Assembly: GCF_000151315.2 (NCBI RefSeq)
Contig: NW_011887308.1
Span: forward strand, 249,649-313,648
DNA length: 64,000 nt
Reading direction: 5' to 3'
From: Capsaspora owczarzaki ATCC 30864
Taxonomy: Eukaryota > Opisthokonta > Filasterea
Made by a program: the position numbers and the translations under genes. The notes under the pieces were generated by a model, which saw nothing but the letters and a program-made list of their open reading frames with translations, made no database searches and had not been told where the DNA came from. Of this stretch, positions 1 through 11,207 are shown in pieces (position 1 is the stretch's first letter; each line of letters starts with the position of its first letter).

Positions 1-528
1 GCAGATGTCAATACTACTAACATGACACGAGAACTGGAGCTGCAGCGACTCGCAACGCGATCGCCACTCTTCAACCAGCTCATCCTGAATGTCTACTCAC
101 CTGGCAAGGGCATTCGCCCACATGTCGATTTGCTACAGTTCGACGATCTGGTAGTTTCTCTGTCGCTGGGCGCTCCCACCGTCATGACATTCAAGCCGAT
201 TTCAGGAGATGCTTCGCTCGAGCTGTGGCAGCAACATTGGGCTCGCGAGCGGGCTGCCGGCCACCTTGTACCGCCAGAACGGTCTGGCACCCCAGCGTCT
301 GTCGAAGCATTTTGCAACACGTTTCCTCACATGCCAGAAGAGACAGCGGTGGACGTGTGGCTGGCACCTGGCGATTTGGTCGTGCTTGTGGGACCTGCGC
401 GCTGGCGCTGGACGCACGAGATTGCATTCCGCGATGCTGATCCCCTCGAAAGCGGAGAGCTTCTACCTCGTGGCTTTCGAACTTCTATAACTCTGCGAGC
501 ACTGCGCGATTGGACCGGGCAAAACTAG
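1..528 (+). CDS. AlkB-like 2OG-Fe(II) dioxygenase, 3' part
   Basis: The frame is open from base 1, so the 5' part lies outside the window. The first ATG inside is at base 22. The visible 175 residues contain the double-stranded beta-helix core of AlkB homologues: NVYSPGKGI followed by HVD (iron ligands His and Asp), then SLSLGAPTVMTF, the distal His in WTHEI, and the 2-oxoglutarate-binding arginine region GFRTSITLR near the C-terminus. The order and the SLSLG motif are closest to the ALKBH8/ALKBH6 group, which acts on tRNA wobble uridine or is uncharacterised. The substrate cannot be read from this fragment. It is convergent with tropomodulin, with 157 bases between the stops. Confidence 0.85.
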   Translation, partial: ADVNTTNMTRELELQRLATRSPLFNQLILNVYSPGKGIRPHVDLLQFDDLVVSLSLGAPTVMTFKPISGDASLELWQQHWARERAAGHLVPPERSGTPASVEAFCNTFPHMPEETAVDVWLAPGDLVVLVGPARWRWTHEIAFRDADPLESGELLPRGFRTSITLRALRDWTGQN

Positions 529-685
529 AAACTAGAACAGGATTGCTGGTTTTGGTGGCCACGTATCGAGACGAGTATGTTGCGATGGATTGATTTAATG
601 AATGACTCATGAGCACGAGAAGCATGGCAAGCGTCTGCTTCACGATTGTAACTGAAAACAAACAAAAGCCAAGTTCCTTCTTGTG

Positions 686-2638
686 TTACTTCTTGCCGGC
701 GGCAACACGACGCTTGCGAGCTGTCACAATGTCAAAACCAAGTCAACAAGTTAGTCTCGACAGCGCAAAGCATCCCTACTGAAGCACAGCAAGAGATAGT
801 CTGAATGACAAAACCAAGCACAGCACATGACGACTTGCCTGCTTCGCTGTTTCGCGATGCCACCTTCTCGATGCTGTTGCGAGCGGCAACGCTGCGGCAT
901 GAGAGAGAAAGCTTGCGAATGGTGTCATTGCCATCAATCAAACGAGCAATTTCCATTTCGTAGCTGTCGCCAATGCTGTTCGTCTGCGACAGTGAAAGTG
1001 GAAGCGGCAAAAAAGAAAAAGAAAAAGAAGAAGTTAGAAGTGAGAAAAGAAATTGGCCCCCACTTGCACCAACAGATCAGATCAATGAAGACACACCTGG
1101 TTGGTCAGCTTGAGCTCGATCAAGGTCTTGTTGTCCACAATCGCCGCAATCATTTGCTTGATCACTTTGCCCGAGATTTGGTTGGTTTCGAGGTGCAGCA
1201 CTTGAATGGTCGAGTTGGTCTTGAGCGAGTCAATCAGATCCTGAGCAGCACACCCACACACGACACAAACGCACAGAGGAAGGAAACGAGAGTGTGAGCA
1301 ACCACGCGGCCACTTTGCAGAAATTGGAAACCAAAGCAAGCTTTACGTGAGCAACAGCATCCGAAACGTGCGCATTGGACATCTTGACGTCAATGATATG
1401 CGTGTTGCCACCAAGAGCTCGGGCAAACGCGGCAGCACGCTCCACCGTCAGGTCGGGATGGTTGTTGAGGTTGATGGCGGTGAGCGTCGAATCGTTGGAC
1501 TCGACACGCTTCAGGGTCTGGTCCAAGTCGACGGAATTGACGCCGTCATCGCGCGGACGATCGACTTGAGTTGCTGTGTGGAGAACACGCATAGGGGGCA
1601 TCAGACGAGCGCGAGGCAGAGGAAATTGAAGAATGTGAGCAAACAACAAAAGAGAAGGAGGCAACGAAACGATAGCACAGAGCTGACCAACGTACCAACC
1701 ACAACAGAGGGCATGCCGATGCCGCTGTTGCTGTTGCTGTTGCCACTGCTACGGCTGCCAGCAGGGCCAGCTGCAACAATCGGACGGACAACACGGCCGC
1801 GCTCACGATCCTCTTCATTCAGCTCCTCGGCCATTTTGAGCAAATCCGCCTCGGACTGGCCGGTGAGCGCGACAAGGAGCTCGTCATCGGCATCAATCGC
1901 GGCGCGTGCCTTGGATGCAGCCGCGGATTCAGTGGCAACCGGTGGCTGCTTGCTGAATGCCGGCGACGACGTTGTGGATGAAGTAGCGGACTTGGTGGGT
2001 GTGCGATACGGGATTTTCTCTAAAGTGAAGATCCGAGAGTTCCACAGACAACACGCAAATGACAGGAAGAGAGAGGGGGGGGGGAAAAAAAGGGTCAAAG
2101 TCAGCATTCGAAACAAGCGGCCAGATTTCTCAGTTCAATGAGTGTTGAGGAATTTCCCTTCTCGCTCGTTTCTCTGCAATCCCTTGATCATTTTCGCTCT
2201 CTGAGATCTCGTTAGCACGCGATGACGGCTCGAGACAGCAAATCTGAGGGTTGACGAATTTGTCACTTTCAGAGTGTTTCTCTGTGGATCTTTTGTTGGA
2301 GATCAAACTCTCGCTCCATGCGTCGTCCGGTGTACAGCATGAGATCCGACCGCGCAATCTCCTGAACTTCAAAAAAATTCGAGCCGCCGTGATCGTGATC
2401 ACGAATCCTTCCAGCGATCACAGGAGTGCCGAGCAAATTCGTCAACCAATCTTTTGTCTCGTTCTCGAATTTCAGACGTCGCTGTGCTGTGCTCGGATCG
2501 AGCGACTGAGTGATTGAGTGACTAAGTGAGTGGCCAAGTGAGTGAGTGCGGGTTACCCTTCACGTCGGGCGTGCTCTCGGCTTGCGAAAGCATGAATTTC
2601 TTGAGTTGGTCGGGATTGTAGCTCGACGAATCGACGCC

Positions 2639-2689
<51 letters not shown>

Positions 2690-3080
2690 CGCTGCAGTTG
2701 GACGACGTGGCGCAGACGATGACGACGATGATGAAGCGCCGCGCGGATGGGAGGGCGCGGACTCGTCCTGCCCAAGTATGCAGCACAACGGGATTGTGAG
2801 GAATTGAAGAAAAAAAAAAAAAACAGGAGGAGTAACGAGATTGATTCGACTAGAATCGCTTGACGTTACTGCCGCATTCACGGCGCTTGACTCTTTTTTG
2901 ACTCTTTGTTTTTTTGTCAAACCTTTGCTTTCTCATTCTCTCCAATTTGGTCCTGCAACGCAGTGTTCTGTCGATCACGATCCAGCGTCCCAGTCCTGGT
3001 TTGTTGTCGCTCACCTTCAGTTCGTCGGCGAGCTGGTTGAGCTCTTCCTCAGTGAGACCTTCGAAATCTTCGTCCGACAT
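686..3080 (-). CDS. Tropomodulin, actin pointed-end capping protein
   Basis: Model: join(686..720,839..983,1097..1240,1347..1573,1696..2019,2557..2767,3015..3080), 383 residues, all junctions in frame. The N-terminus has the tropomodulin-type motif LTEEELNQLADEL. The C-terminal half is the leucine-rich-repeat fold: INLNNHPDLTVERAAAFA, then HLETNQISGKVIKQM, then YEMEIARLI and a basic tail RKRRVAAGKK. Tropomodulins cap slow-growing actin filament ends, with tropomyosin in animals. The protein is about the usual length (near 350-360) plus a serine run encoded by an (ACG)n microsatellite. The last intron (721-838) needs a GC donor, and the donor fits the GC-AG consensus GCAAGT exactly. It is divergent from the NDUFB10-like gene. 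Confidence 0.88.
2640..2687. repeat. (ACG)n trinucleotide tract coding poly-Ser
   Basis: About 16 perfect ACG units lie inside the second tropomodulin exon. On the minus strand they read as a run of serine codons between the first actin-binding segment and the rest of the protein. The length is likely polymorphic. Confidence 0.9.
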
Positions 3081-4029
3081 TCTGAAATTCTCAAACGTTT
3101 GTCTTTTTGTTCAGAAATGAGTGCGTTTGCCACCAATTGGGACACAAAAATCCAATTCATGCTCACTTGCTGGCACATCAATATCGACTACATTTTTCAT
3201 TCGAGCTCACTGGACCAAGAGGAAGGAGCTCGGAGCTCGGAAACCGAATCGAGGTCTGAAATTGCGAGAGCTTCGGTTTAATACTTGAGCGACCTTTCAT
3301 TGCATTGAACTGCATTACAAATCCAACATCCGTCGTTCGTACTTGTATCGAGTCAAAGTGGATTTGAATCGCGATTCATAATTCACTCAGTCCTCCTCTA
3401 TTTGATTCTATTGCAAAGGTGACTGAATACAAGCCACGCTACGCTCCAGTGCTGTGTGTGTGTGTGGGTTTGGTGGTCTCCCCTTTTCCACACTCATTCG
3501 GTGGAAGTCACAAGGACGACGGCGTTTCTCCGCAAGCACAGACCTGCTCAGCGCCAGCAACAAACACAAAAAAGCAGAGGAAAGAGGACCACAAGGGATC
3601 CAGAACAAAAAAAGAAAAAAAAAAAAAAAAGGGAACGGAGATCTCGTCCTTCCATCGTGACTGAGGGCTGCCCGTCTGCAGAGACAGTGCGACGGGTGGT
3701 GATTGCTGCATCACTGCCTCTTGAAGCACGAAACGGGACCCCAGGGGCGGAGGCGGGGGGGGGGGCGCAGAGGAAGAAGGAAGGGAACGGTCCGCCACAA
3801 TACACCAACTCTAACTGCATCGCCCTTTCTAGCATCGTTCCACTCACCTGGTCTTGCTGTCATCCTCGTTGTATGCTTGACAACAGATTGCTTTAGATCA
3901 GGCAGTACAAGAATCAAGCCGAAAGTAAAACAAGCCAAGGAACAGACCAACACAACCCGCTTCGTCAAGCCATTTCGAGCTGATTTTGCAAAAGGCCCCT
4001 GTACACAACAACAACAACAACAAACCAGA
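3081..4029. other. Intergenic between tropomodulin and NDUFB10-like gene
   Basis: This divergent promoter region has several homopolymers (A runs near 3610-3630, a G9 run near 3757) and a CAACAACAA tract directly before the NDUFB10-like start. No open frame here has codon content like the neighbouring genes. Confidence 0.6.
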
Positions 4030-4353
4030 ATGGCGACCCGATTCACAACATACGAGCACCCAACGTTCGACACGTCGTCCGTGGACTGGACGGATCCCGT
4101 CTCGGTGGCGGAGGGCAAGGAGCGCTTTGTTCGCGAGCGCCTCATCCTCACAGAAGTCACCGCCATCTTCCGAGAGCAGACCTCGGCATGCTATCGCCGT
4201 GAGGGTGTCAACCACCTCGAAAACTGCAAAGACGTCGTCGAGGCCTACCAGCGACACTTGGACCGGTACTCCAACCCCCGCAAGCCTCTCGACAATCCCT
4301 TCCGACGCATCACCGAGCTGCGACTCCAGCAACAAGCGGCCAAGGACGAGTAA
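4030..4353 (+). CDS. NDUFB10: NADH dehydrogenase 1 beta subcomplex subunit 10-like
   Basis: A single exon encodes 107 residues. The core ACYRREGVNHLENC with following DVVEAYQRHLDRY matches the PDSW/NDUFB10 family, whose conserved cysteine segment reads AC-x-x-REG-x-N-x-x-x-x-C. The subunit sits on the intermembrane-space face of the membrane arm of mitochondrial complex I. The protein is shorter than the human one (172 residues) and keeps only one such cysteine pair, close to plant and fungal lengths. The start follows a CAA-rich leader. No cleavable presequence is evident, as expected for this family. Confidence 0.8.
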   Translation: MATRFTTYEHPTFDTSSVDWTDPVSVAEGKERFVRERLILTEVTAIFREQTSACYRREGVNHLENCKDVVEAYQRHLDRYSNPRKPLDNPFRRITELRLQQQAAKDE

Positions 4354-5264
4354 CAACAACAAAAACAAGTCAAAGCAACAAATAGCAGAAGCGCGCAAGA
4401 AGAGGGTGTTTATTTTGTCTTCTTTTTGGGTTGGTTTGTCGTTTGTTGCATTGTCCAAATGTGCCTGTGTTTTCAAAGCATGTGAATTGTGAATGATGTT
4501 TGAACGTTGGCACAATCTCGTTCGTATCACGACGGCAGTAGGGGGTGGAGGACCAACGGAGCCATGAATGAGGGGAAGCAGCGGAAGCAGCGGTGCGTTT
4601 TTTTGTTTTTTTCAAGCGGCCAGATGAGAATTTGTCCTCCTTGTCAATGGAGGATGTTTCGTCGATTGTTGGAGGATGATTCGTCGATTGTCGAGCCAGA
4701 CTGCCGATTCGTTGAGCCAGAGCGATGATTCGTTGAGCCACCATGCAAATGACAATTCGTTCACTGATCAGGTGCATTGGCAGCTGTCTGGCATTTCCTT
4801 CTGTTTCACTGACCAAATTCGCACATCCACATGAACAATCATAGTTTATGGAAGGTTGCATTGTCCATCACAAATCCACGCCTTGTACGTTCAATCTTTG
4901 ATCACGAGTGTTCAATTACCATTGCAGAACACCGTACCCCCTTCCGTCCGTTCGTCACCGCAATACTCGATCATACACGCACTGTATTCTGGATCATTAT
5001 GGGCAAGTTTCGGAATTGGAGGACAACAATCACTTCTCAAAAGCGAAACAAATCTGTTTCACTTCAGTCCATTTCGTTGCTTTCTCACATGGTAACTGCT
5101 GCGAAGGCCTATTCATGGGTCTCTCCCACTCTACTCTATCGTGCACTCTGCCACCCGCAAGACACAGTGCCGCGATTCATTGTTGATACTTTCACCGACT
5201 CTTTCCATCGAAACTGGGGTCGAACGACTCGATCAGTTCTTGGCGATTCTTGGCGAATTTTGGC

Positions 5265-5300
<36 letters not shown>

Positions 5301-5564
5301 TTGGTTTGGAATCTTCTCCCTGCTCCTGTCTGTCGCCTCTCCACCCTCCCCGCTCGCATGCCGCTGCAATGCAAATGATCCCTTGCCCCTGCAATTGAGC
5401 CGCTGCGCATTGAAGCCCCGAACCAGCGGCGAACGAGCGCATGGCTTTTTTTTTTATCTTTTTTTTTTATCTTTTTCTTTTCTTTGTCTTCTTTTTTCAT
5501 TTTTATTTTCTCAACCGGCTCCTGTCGTTTCAGCGCCCCTCCGTCTACTACGTTGAGTGATACT
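4354..5564. other. Intergenic with relic and T-rich stretches
   Basis: Apart from the relic at 4606-4830 I see no gene. A T29 run lies at about 5270-5298 and further T-rich stretches at 5440-5510. Open frames here are AT-rich read-through of these tracts. Confidence 0.5.
4606..4830 (+). pseudogene. Relic resembling the 3' end of the NTPase-nuclease gene
   Basis: The segment carries repeated GATGATTCGTC and GAGCCAG words and then ACTGATCAG plus a CTGTCTG-rich stretch. They occur in the same order as the last codons (Ser/Asp-rich tail) and 3' flank of the gene ending at 8588. It looks like the decayed end of an older tandem paralogue; only the tail part is recognisable. Similarity was judged by eye and is moderate. 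Confidence 0.4.
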
Positions 5565-5639
5565 ATGAGCGCGAATAGAGAAGTATGGTGGCATGGCCGG
5601 CTCGCACCCGTCGCTTCAGACTGTCGTGTTGGCTGTTCC

Positions 5640-5674
<35 letters not shown>

Positions 5675-6323
5675 CCCTTTCTTCCTTTCTGCTTCTCCCT
5701 TCTCCCGCTCTCCCCGCCTGCCGTCCCTCAGTTCCTTGTGACACGCCCTCGGTGTAATTTAGTCAACAAAACTAAAGCATCGATTTTGACTTTGATGGCG
5801 GCAAGGAAAGGAGGTTCTGACCAGTTGTTTCACTTTTGCTTTTTTTTTTCTTTGGATAGGCAGCGAATCCAGCTCAAGCACCGTTCAGGTAATGAATGTG
5901 ATTGCCCTACTCGTCACACTGTAGTTGTCTTTGTCCTGACTTGACTAACTTTGCTTTTATTGCATTTGGACAGGGAACAGCTGAGCGCGTTGGCCGCATG
6001 TCTTGGCGTCTCAGTCGATTTGGCGCCAATTTCAGAACTTACCACCCAGCTTGCCCAACGCGCCAAGCTCAAGCAGCTTTTGAATGGTCAACAAGCGGGC
6101 ACTGATGCTCCAACTGACAAGCAGAAAACCGATGCCGCAGCTGCACTCCTGGAGTTGGAATTATCTCTCAGCTGTGCCAAGCTGGTGGTCCGCAATTTGT
6201 TGGGAGCTAGGTTGCTTGGGGCGCTGAATGACGAGCTTAACTCCAAGCTAGCTACCGACCAAAGTGTCCAGCAAGTCGAACAGCTGCGACGGCAGCTTGC
6301 TGCAACGAACATCACTGGTATGT

Positions 6324-6381
<58 letters not shown>

Positions 6382-8588
6382 CTCATTCCTCGGTTTGCTT
6401 GCTGTCGATAGGCCCCTCGTATCCCACCGATGTTCGCGAGCTGAAGCGTGCCCCGGACCAGCAACGAGCCCGGGAAGATTGGCCTGAGGCTGTCGACCCT
6501 GTCTACCCACGCCACAACACGACCAAAGAGATTCTGACCGAAATTCACGAATCGTTTTTTGGCACTCGCTTGGCTCGCGACCGATTCAGATTTTTGCAAG
6601 TCGCCACCATGAGCGGTATGGGCAAAACAACCTACGGCGCGAACATTATCACGCACCTCCTCAAGGCTCTCGAGAATCCGGCAGCGGATCTCGGCTTTCC
6701 AGAGAAGCACAGGTCATTGTTGATTAATCTGCTCACCCATTGTACGCAGACCGTCTTCATTGATTTCAACGGTCGAGGCGACGGTCTCGCATCTGCAGAT
6801 GACTTTGGCACCGACGTCTGGCTTGCCAAACGTCTTGCTGCTCGCGGCCTGCTGGACTTGCCCATCAAGAGAGTTCGTGATTTGCTGAGTCGGATGAGCG
6901 ACCTCGACGTCAAATCGGTCATCCGCGAGCTCTGGCGACGCTTGCGCGAGCGCCAGCAGATTCCCGACGATGAACACGCTCTTTTGATCATCCACATCGA
7001 TGAATATCAGCTCGCCCACCGCTTCCTGTGTGAACATGAAAACAAGACCTCGCAAGCCGCCAGCCGCGCGCTTGCTGATGCCTTCAATGAAATACTCGCA
7101 TGCAACATGGGCTCAGATGAGAACACTGTGGTGGTACTTTTGACAGCCACTTCAACCGCCGGTTTGACCCAGCACCCGCTCACGACTCATAGGATGAAAA
7201 TGGTGTATCTGGAGCCGCTCCCGCTTTCTACTGCCCTAGACCTACTTGAGACGAAATGGTTGGCATCTTCAAGCCAGCTCCACCCATCGTGGCGGGACAA
7301 CGTCCAGTTTTGCCAGTTTGTTCAAGATGTCGGCGGTGCTCCGACTCTCCTCCAAGACCTTTCGTGGCATACTCAGCTCGGAGCAGCGCCCGGGAAGGAC
7401 AACGTCAAAACTGTCCTTTGGCAGCTTGCAGGATCGCTGCAACCCCGAACTACAAGCAACATCGAAGCGTTTGCAAAGTCCACAGACAACATCCTTCAGC
7501 TGGCTGATCTCACGCTGACCCAGCAGTCTGTTCCGGCATCGACAGCTATTGATCAGGTGACGATTGAAAGGCTCGCATTCGAAGGGATTCTGACTCTGGC
7601 TCCAGGCGCTGTTGGCGAGGTCGTGGTCGGTTGTCCTATTCCGTTCATGAACTACCTGCTCAACCAGAACTTTGCAACGACTTGCGGGCATGCAGTGCAT
7701 TTGTTTCAGATCCCTTTCGAGTCTGTTGGAGACGGGGATATTTTCGAAACCGCTGCGCACTTGTCGTTGACGGCACATCTCCGCTTGCTCGTTCAAACTG
7801 GTCAGGATCGCAATGTCGCCAGCCTTCTGCGCATCAAAAACCTTACCGACCTTCGCGGTTTTGCTCAGGCTACCGCACTTCTCCACGCCTTCTCCCCGTC
7901 TGCTTCTTACGTGCCGATCATCGAGGACACGCAGATTCTGTCCAACAGCAATTCGACCTTCGAGTTCTTCACTCGTCGGGTTCAAGGAAGAAGCCCCTGG
8001 TCCCTCAAGCAAGAGGATTTCGGCTCGATGGCCTCCTGTGTTGACACCCCAGCAAGCCGCATTCCGGTAGTTCAGACGCTGAAAAACACTTATGGAGTCG
8101 ACATGTGGGTCTTGCTTCCCGCTGAGCACAAATTGTACGCAAAGACGAAACCCGTGTTGCTTCTCTTCCAATTCAAGCATCGTCAAGCCGTGAGTCGAGA
8201 CAAATTTTTCAGAGATACCCATGACACGATCCAAACGACTCTGAAACAGGTGACCGCAGGTGTTACAGACTCGCAGACCGGCGAGACCTGCGACGTACTG
8301 ATGGTCGTGATGGTATCTGGAACCGCGAGTCAAAGCCTGAAAGAAGCCACTCGTCTTGCGGCAGATCGGAAATGGGCCAAAGAACTGGCAACATTCAACG
8401 AGCAACCCGACCCTCGTGTGATTGTTCTCATGGGCGAGGATGTGCGCCGAATTGTGCCTTTCATGTGGTCGCGCTTTCCCGACACGGGTGACTGGGTCGT
8501 GCCGAACGAGGACGATTCGTCCAGCCAGGATTCGAGTATGGCGGATGGTTCGTCAAGCCAGACTGATGATTCTTCCACTGATCAGTAG
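5565..8588 (+). CDS. P-loop NTPase with nuclease-like C-terminus, Crinkler-RHS type
   Basis: Model: join(5565..5582,5860..5888,5974..6317,6412..8588), 855 residues. The short first exon (MSANRE) is chosen because its GTATGG donor and later phases fit; it is the least certain part. The third intron holds a (GT)n tract. The N-terminal 125 residues are helical and unassigned. The Walker A motif is MSGMGKTT (near 6610), and Walker B is LLIIHIDEYQ (near 6980). The C-terminal part has VDMWV followed by LLLFQFKH (near 8100-8180), a D...QxK pattern of restriction-endonuclease-like folds. NTPase plus such a nuclease is the architecture of Crinkler-RHS-type proteins, thought to act in nuclei in host interaction or genome conflict. 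A Ser/Asp/Gln-rich tail ends the protein. The gene looks intact. Confidence 0.65.
5646..5674. repeat. Poly-T tract in first intron of the NTPase gene
   Basis: An uninterrupted run of about 29 T lies inside the proposed intron 5583-5859, followed by a pyrimidine-rich stretch. Such runs recur in introns across the window. Confidence 0.85.
6325..6376. repeat. (GT)n microsatellite in intron
   Basis: About 26 GT units fill most of the 94-nt intron 6318-6411 of the NTPase gene, beginning just after the GTATG donor. Confidence 0.95.
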
Positions 8589-8934
8589 CATTTGGACCTG
8601 TCTGTTTCTTGCTGTCTGTCTTTCAGTTCACGAAGCTCTTTGCTCGTGCTCTTTTTGCAAATCTATGATGTGTTAGACAGCTCGACTGTTCCAACGACAA
8701 CATCTTTCCGTCATTGCATTGTTTCAACTTGTTTCGAACAAGTTCTTTTTGTTTCAATCAGTTTTGGAACACGGTTTTTGTTGTTTGAGACTTTTGGGTG
8801 TTTGTATTCAAGGCCAGAAAAAAAAAATCAAACAAAAACACCACAACTTGAACAAACTGCATTGAAAAAAAAAAAACCAACTTAACCATGCACCATAGTT
8901 TTTTTTTTTCGTTGTGTGTGACTGTGTTTTTGTT
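8589..8934. other. Convergent 3' region between NTPase and bZIP genes
   Basis: T-rich and A-rich 3' untranslated sequence of two convergent genes. No open frame of interest. Confidence 0.6.
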
Positions 8935-9994
8935 TTACGCCGTGGAAGGGGTCGACACGGCTCGCGAAAGAACCATACGCTTGAGCTCTTCGATTTCGTC
9001 TTCGAGGAAGGCCACGCGAGCACGAAGCTGCTGGTTCTCCTCAGAGAGGGCATCGGCCATGAGGCCAGTCATGTCCTCCTTGAGCTTCTTGGCATCGCGG
9101 CAGCGCTTGGCGGCCTCGTTGTTCTTGCGGCGACGCTCCAGATACTTTTCAGTGCGCTGGGTGGCGGGGGCAACAGCAACGCGTGGCTTGCGGGCAGGAG
9201 TCGTGGGCGAAGCACCTGCAGCAATGGCGGCAGCGGCAGCGGCGGCAGCAACGGCAGCCACAGAGCCAGGGGCGGGACCCTTCACCAGGGCTGCCTGTTT
9301 CTCGTACAGGCTCAGGTCAAAGGTCTGAGAGCTCAGCATGGAGGTCGACGACATGTTGGTAGAGCTCTCCTCAATCTCGGCAAACGAGCGACGAGCGCTC
9401 AGACGTGGCGAAGAGGCAAAGCTCGAAGAGCTGGGGGACGCTGGCAAAGCAGCCACGACGGGCGGGATGACTTCGTGCTGCAGCATGGCGTCGAGCGAGT
9501 CAAACGCATGCTCCAAGTACTGCAAGTCGGCCATCTGCTGCTGCTGCTGCTGATGCTGATCGGCAGTGTGAGCAGCGGCGACAGCGTCAAAGGACGAGGC
9601 AAGGGGAGAAGCCATGGGACGACCCTTCTTGAGCACGGGCTCGGCAGTCAGGTCAACAAAGCAGGCGGGCAACGGGTTGGCAGCATCTGCCAAGTGGGAG
9701 TGGACACTGGCGCCCATAATGTCGGGGGTCGCGAGGAGCAGCTTGAGGTCAACTTGGGTGTTTTCCAGCATGAGATGCGAAAGGGTGTCCACCCCGTCAA
9801 TGCTAAATGCACAACTCGGTGTCGCGGACCTGGAAATCGGAGTGGTCTTGCGCGTCGAGGTCGGGGACAGGGGCGACCACGGGCGCAAGACCATGCATGC
9901 TAGGGTGAGCGGCGACACTGGCGGCGGCATGAGCAGCTTGGGTGGCGCCAGCGACGTGCGAGGACGGGTTTGCGGCGGTAGCAAAGGACAACAT
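8935..9994 (-). CDS. bZIP transcription factor, PAR/CEBP-like basic region
   Basis: The C-terminal 70 residues are a clear bZIP: basic region ERRRKNNEAAKRCRDAKK (NxxAAxxCR type, close to the PAR family NxxAAxRSR) and a zipper LMADALSEENQQLRARV onward. A Gln run and Ala runs precede it, consistent with an activation region. The only upstream ATG in good context is at 9994. Its frame is open for 63 codons (to 9803) and must then shift to the bZIP frame. Either an 88-nt weak intron (about 9768-9855, CAG|gtccgc to ctcaag|CTG) or one extra T in a TTT run near 9807 would do this. The bZIP frame itself has no ATG before about 9891. Confidence 0.8.
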
Positions 9995-10895
9995 GATTGC
10001 GAAAATGGGGTGCTTGCTTCGGGAACGGTCGAAGACGACAAAAGACTGAAGGAGGAAGAAGACGGTAAAAGAGACGTGGAAACGCGCGGTTGGAAAGAAA
10101 ATATCAGGCGTTACACACGACGGATTGAGAAAGCAAGTCCGTCAAGTAAAAAAAAAAGAATCAAAGAAAAACAGAAGATGAAAAATGTACAAGTTTCTGA
10201 GAAACAGTGTTAAAATGAGAAAACAAGCCAAAAAACGGAAAGGACGAGCGTCTTGAAACGGGGTCCCTTTTTGGATTTTGGATGGATGCTATTCTTCGGA
10301 CAACTGAGTGTCTGGTTGGGAAGGTCGATGTGTGGGCTGGGCGGCTTGAAGGAAGACAAGCGTGGGGCACACAAAGAAAGGGGAGGTCGGGACGAACGAA
10401 CGAACGAGAAGGCGTCGTGCGGCTCTTTTTTTGTTTTTGTTTTTGGGAGGGCAAAGGGGGGCCTGGGGACGCGGGGAACAACCTGAGGAAAGGCGCAGGG
10501 GGGCAGTTGGGAAGCTGCTGAAGGTCAGTTGAGGCGATTGGAAAAAAAAAGAAGAGTGAGGAACGAGTGAGTTTTGGATTTGGAAATTGAAATAGCCAAA
10601 CGAGAAGCGCGAGAGAGTGAGGGAGAGAGAGAGAGAGGGGGAGGGAGCGACGGAGGGCAGAGGAAGCGACAGGTCGGTTGTGTAATAGACGGGAGGAAGA
10701 AGCGGGGCGTTACGTGATCAGCGGAAGCGAGAGAGAAAGTGAGCAAGAGAAAACGAACGATGAGGTAATTCAAGAAAAAAAAAAAAGAAAAAAAAAAAAG
10801 GACGGAATAAGGCAACCATGACGTCAGGCTGTTACGCAATGAGGTTGTTGATTGTCGTGTTCATTCGACGCCACACAAACCAGCTCATCGACAGC

Positions 10896-10967
<72 letters not shown>

Positions 10968-11207
10968 GCTGTTGGTTGTGCCGTATTGTATGCAACAAGA
11001 ACGACAACAAAAGCCGAGTAAGCAGCCGCTGAAACAGCGTTGGATGACGCGACTTCCATCGAAACTCCAAACGTTTTGTCGAGCCATCTGCTGCTTCGTT
11101 GTCGCTCATGGCGCTCAGCTCAGTATTCAAACGATCGAGCAAATAACAACAATAATACTTGCTTATGATTTATTAAACTTTTTTTTTTGGGGGGGATCAC
11201 TCGTCGC
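9995..11207. other. Long intergenic region with purine-rich and (GT)n sequence
   Basis: This holds the promoter side of the bZIP gene. It has A-rich and GA-rich stretches (10140-10190, 10560-10800) and a long (GT)n tract. No protein-like frame was found apart from microsatellite translations. Confidence 0.6.
10897..10966. repeat. (GT)n microsatellite
   Basis: About 35 uninterrupted GT units, the longest dinucleotide repeat in the window, lying in intergenic DNA. Confidence 0.95.

Noticed and set aside
4831-5556. 241-codon plus-strand frame
   Set aside because: It runs through the T29 tract and has no recognisable domain or gene-like codon use.
7269-8405. 378-codon minus-strand frame
   Set aside because: Antisense shadow of the NTPase-nuclease gene, with no motif of its own.
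10818-11142. Cys-Val and Thr-His repeat proteins
   Set aside because: Pure translation of the (GT)n microsatellite on the two strands.
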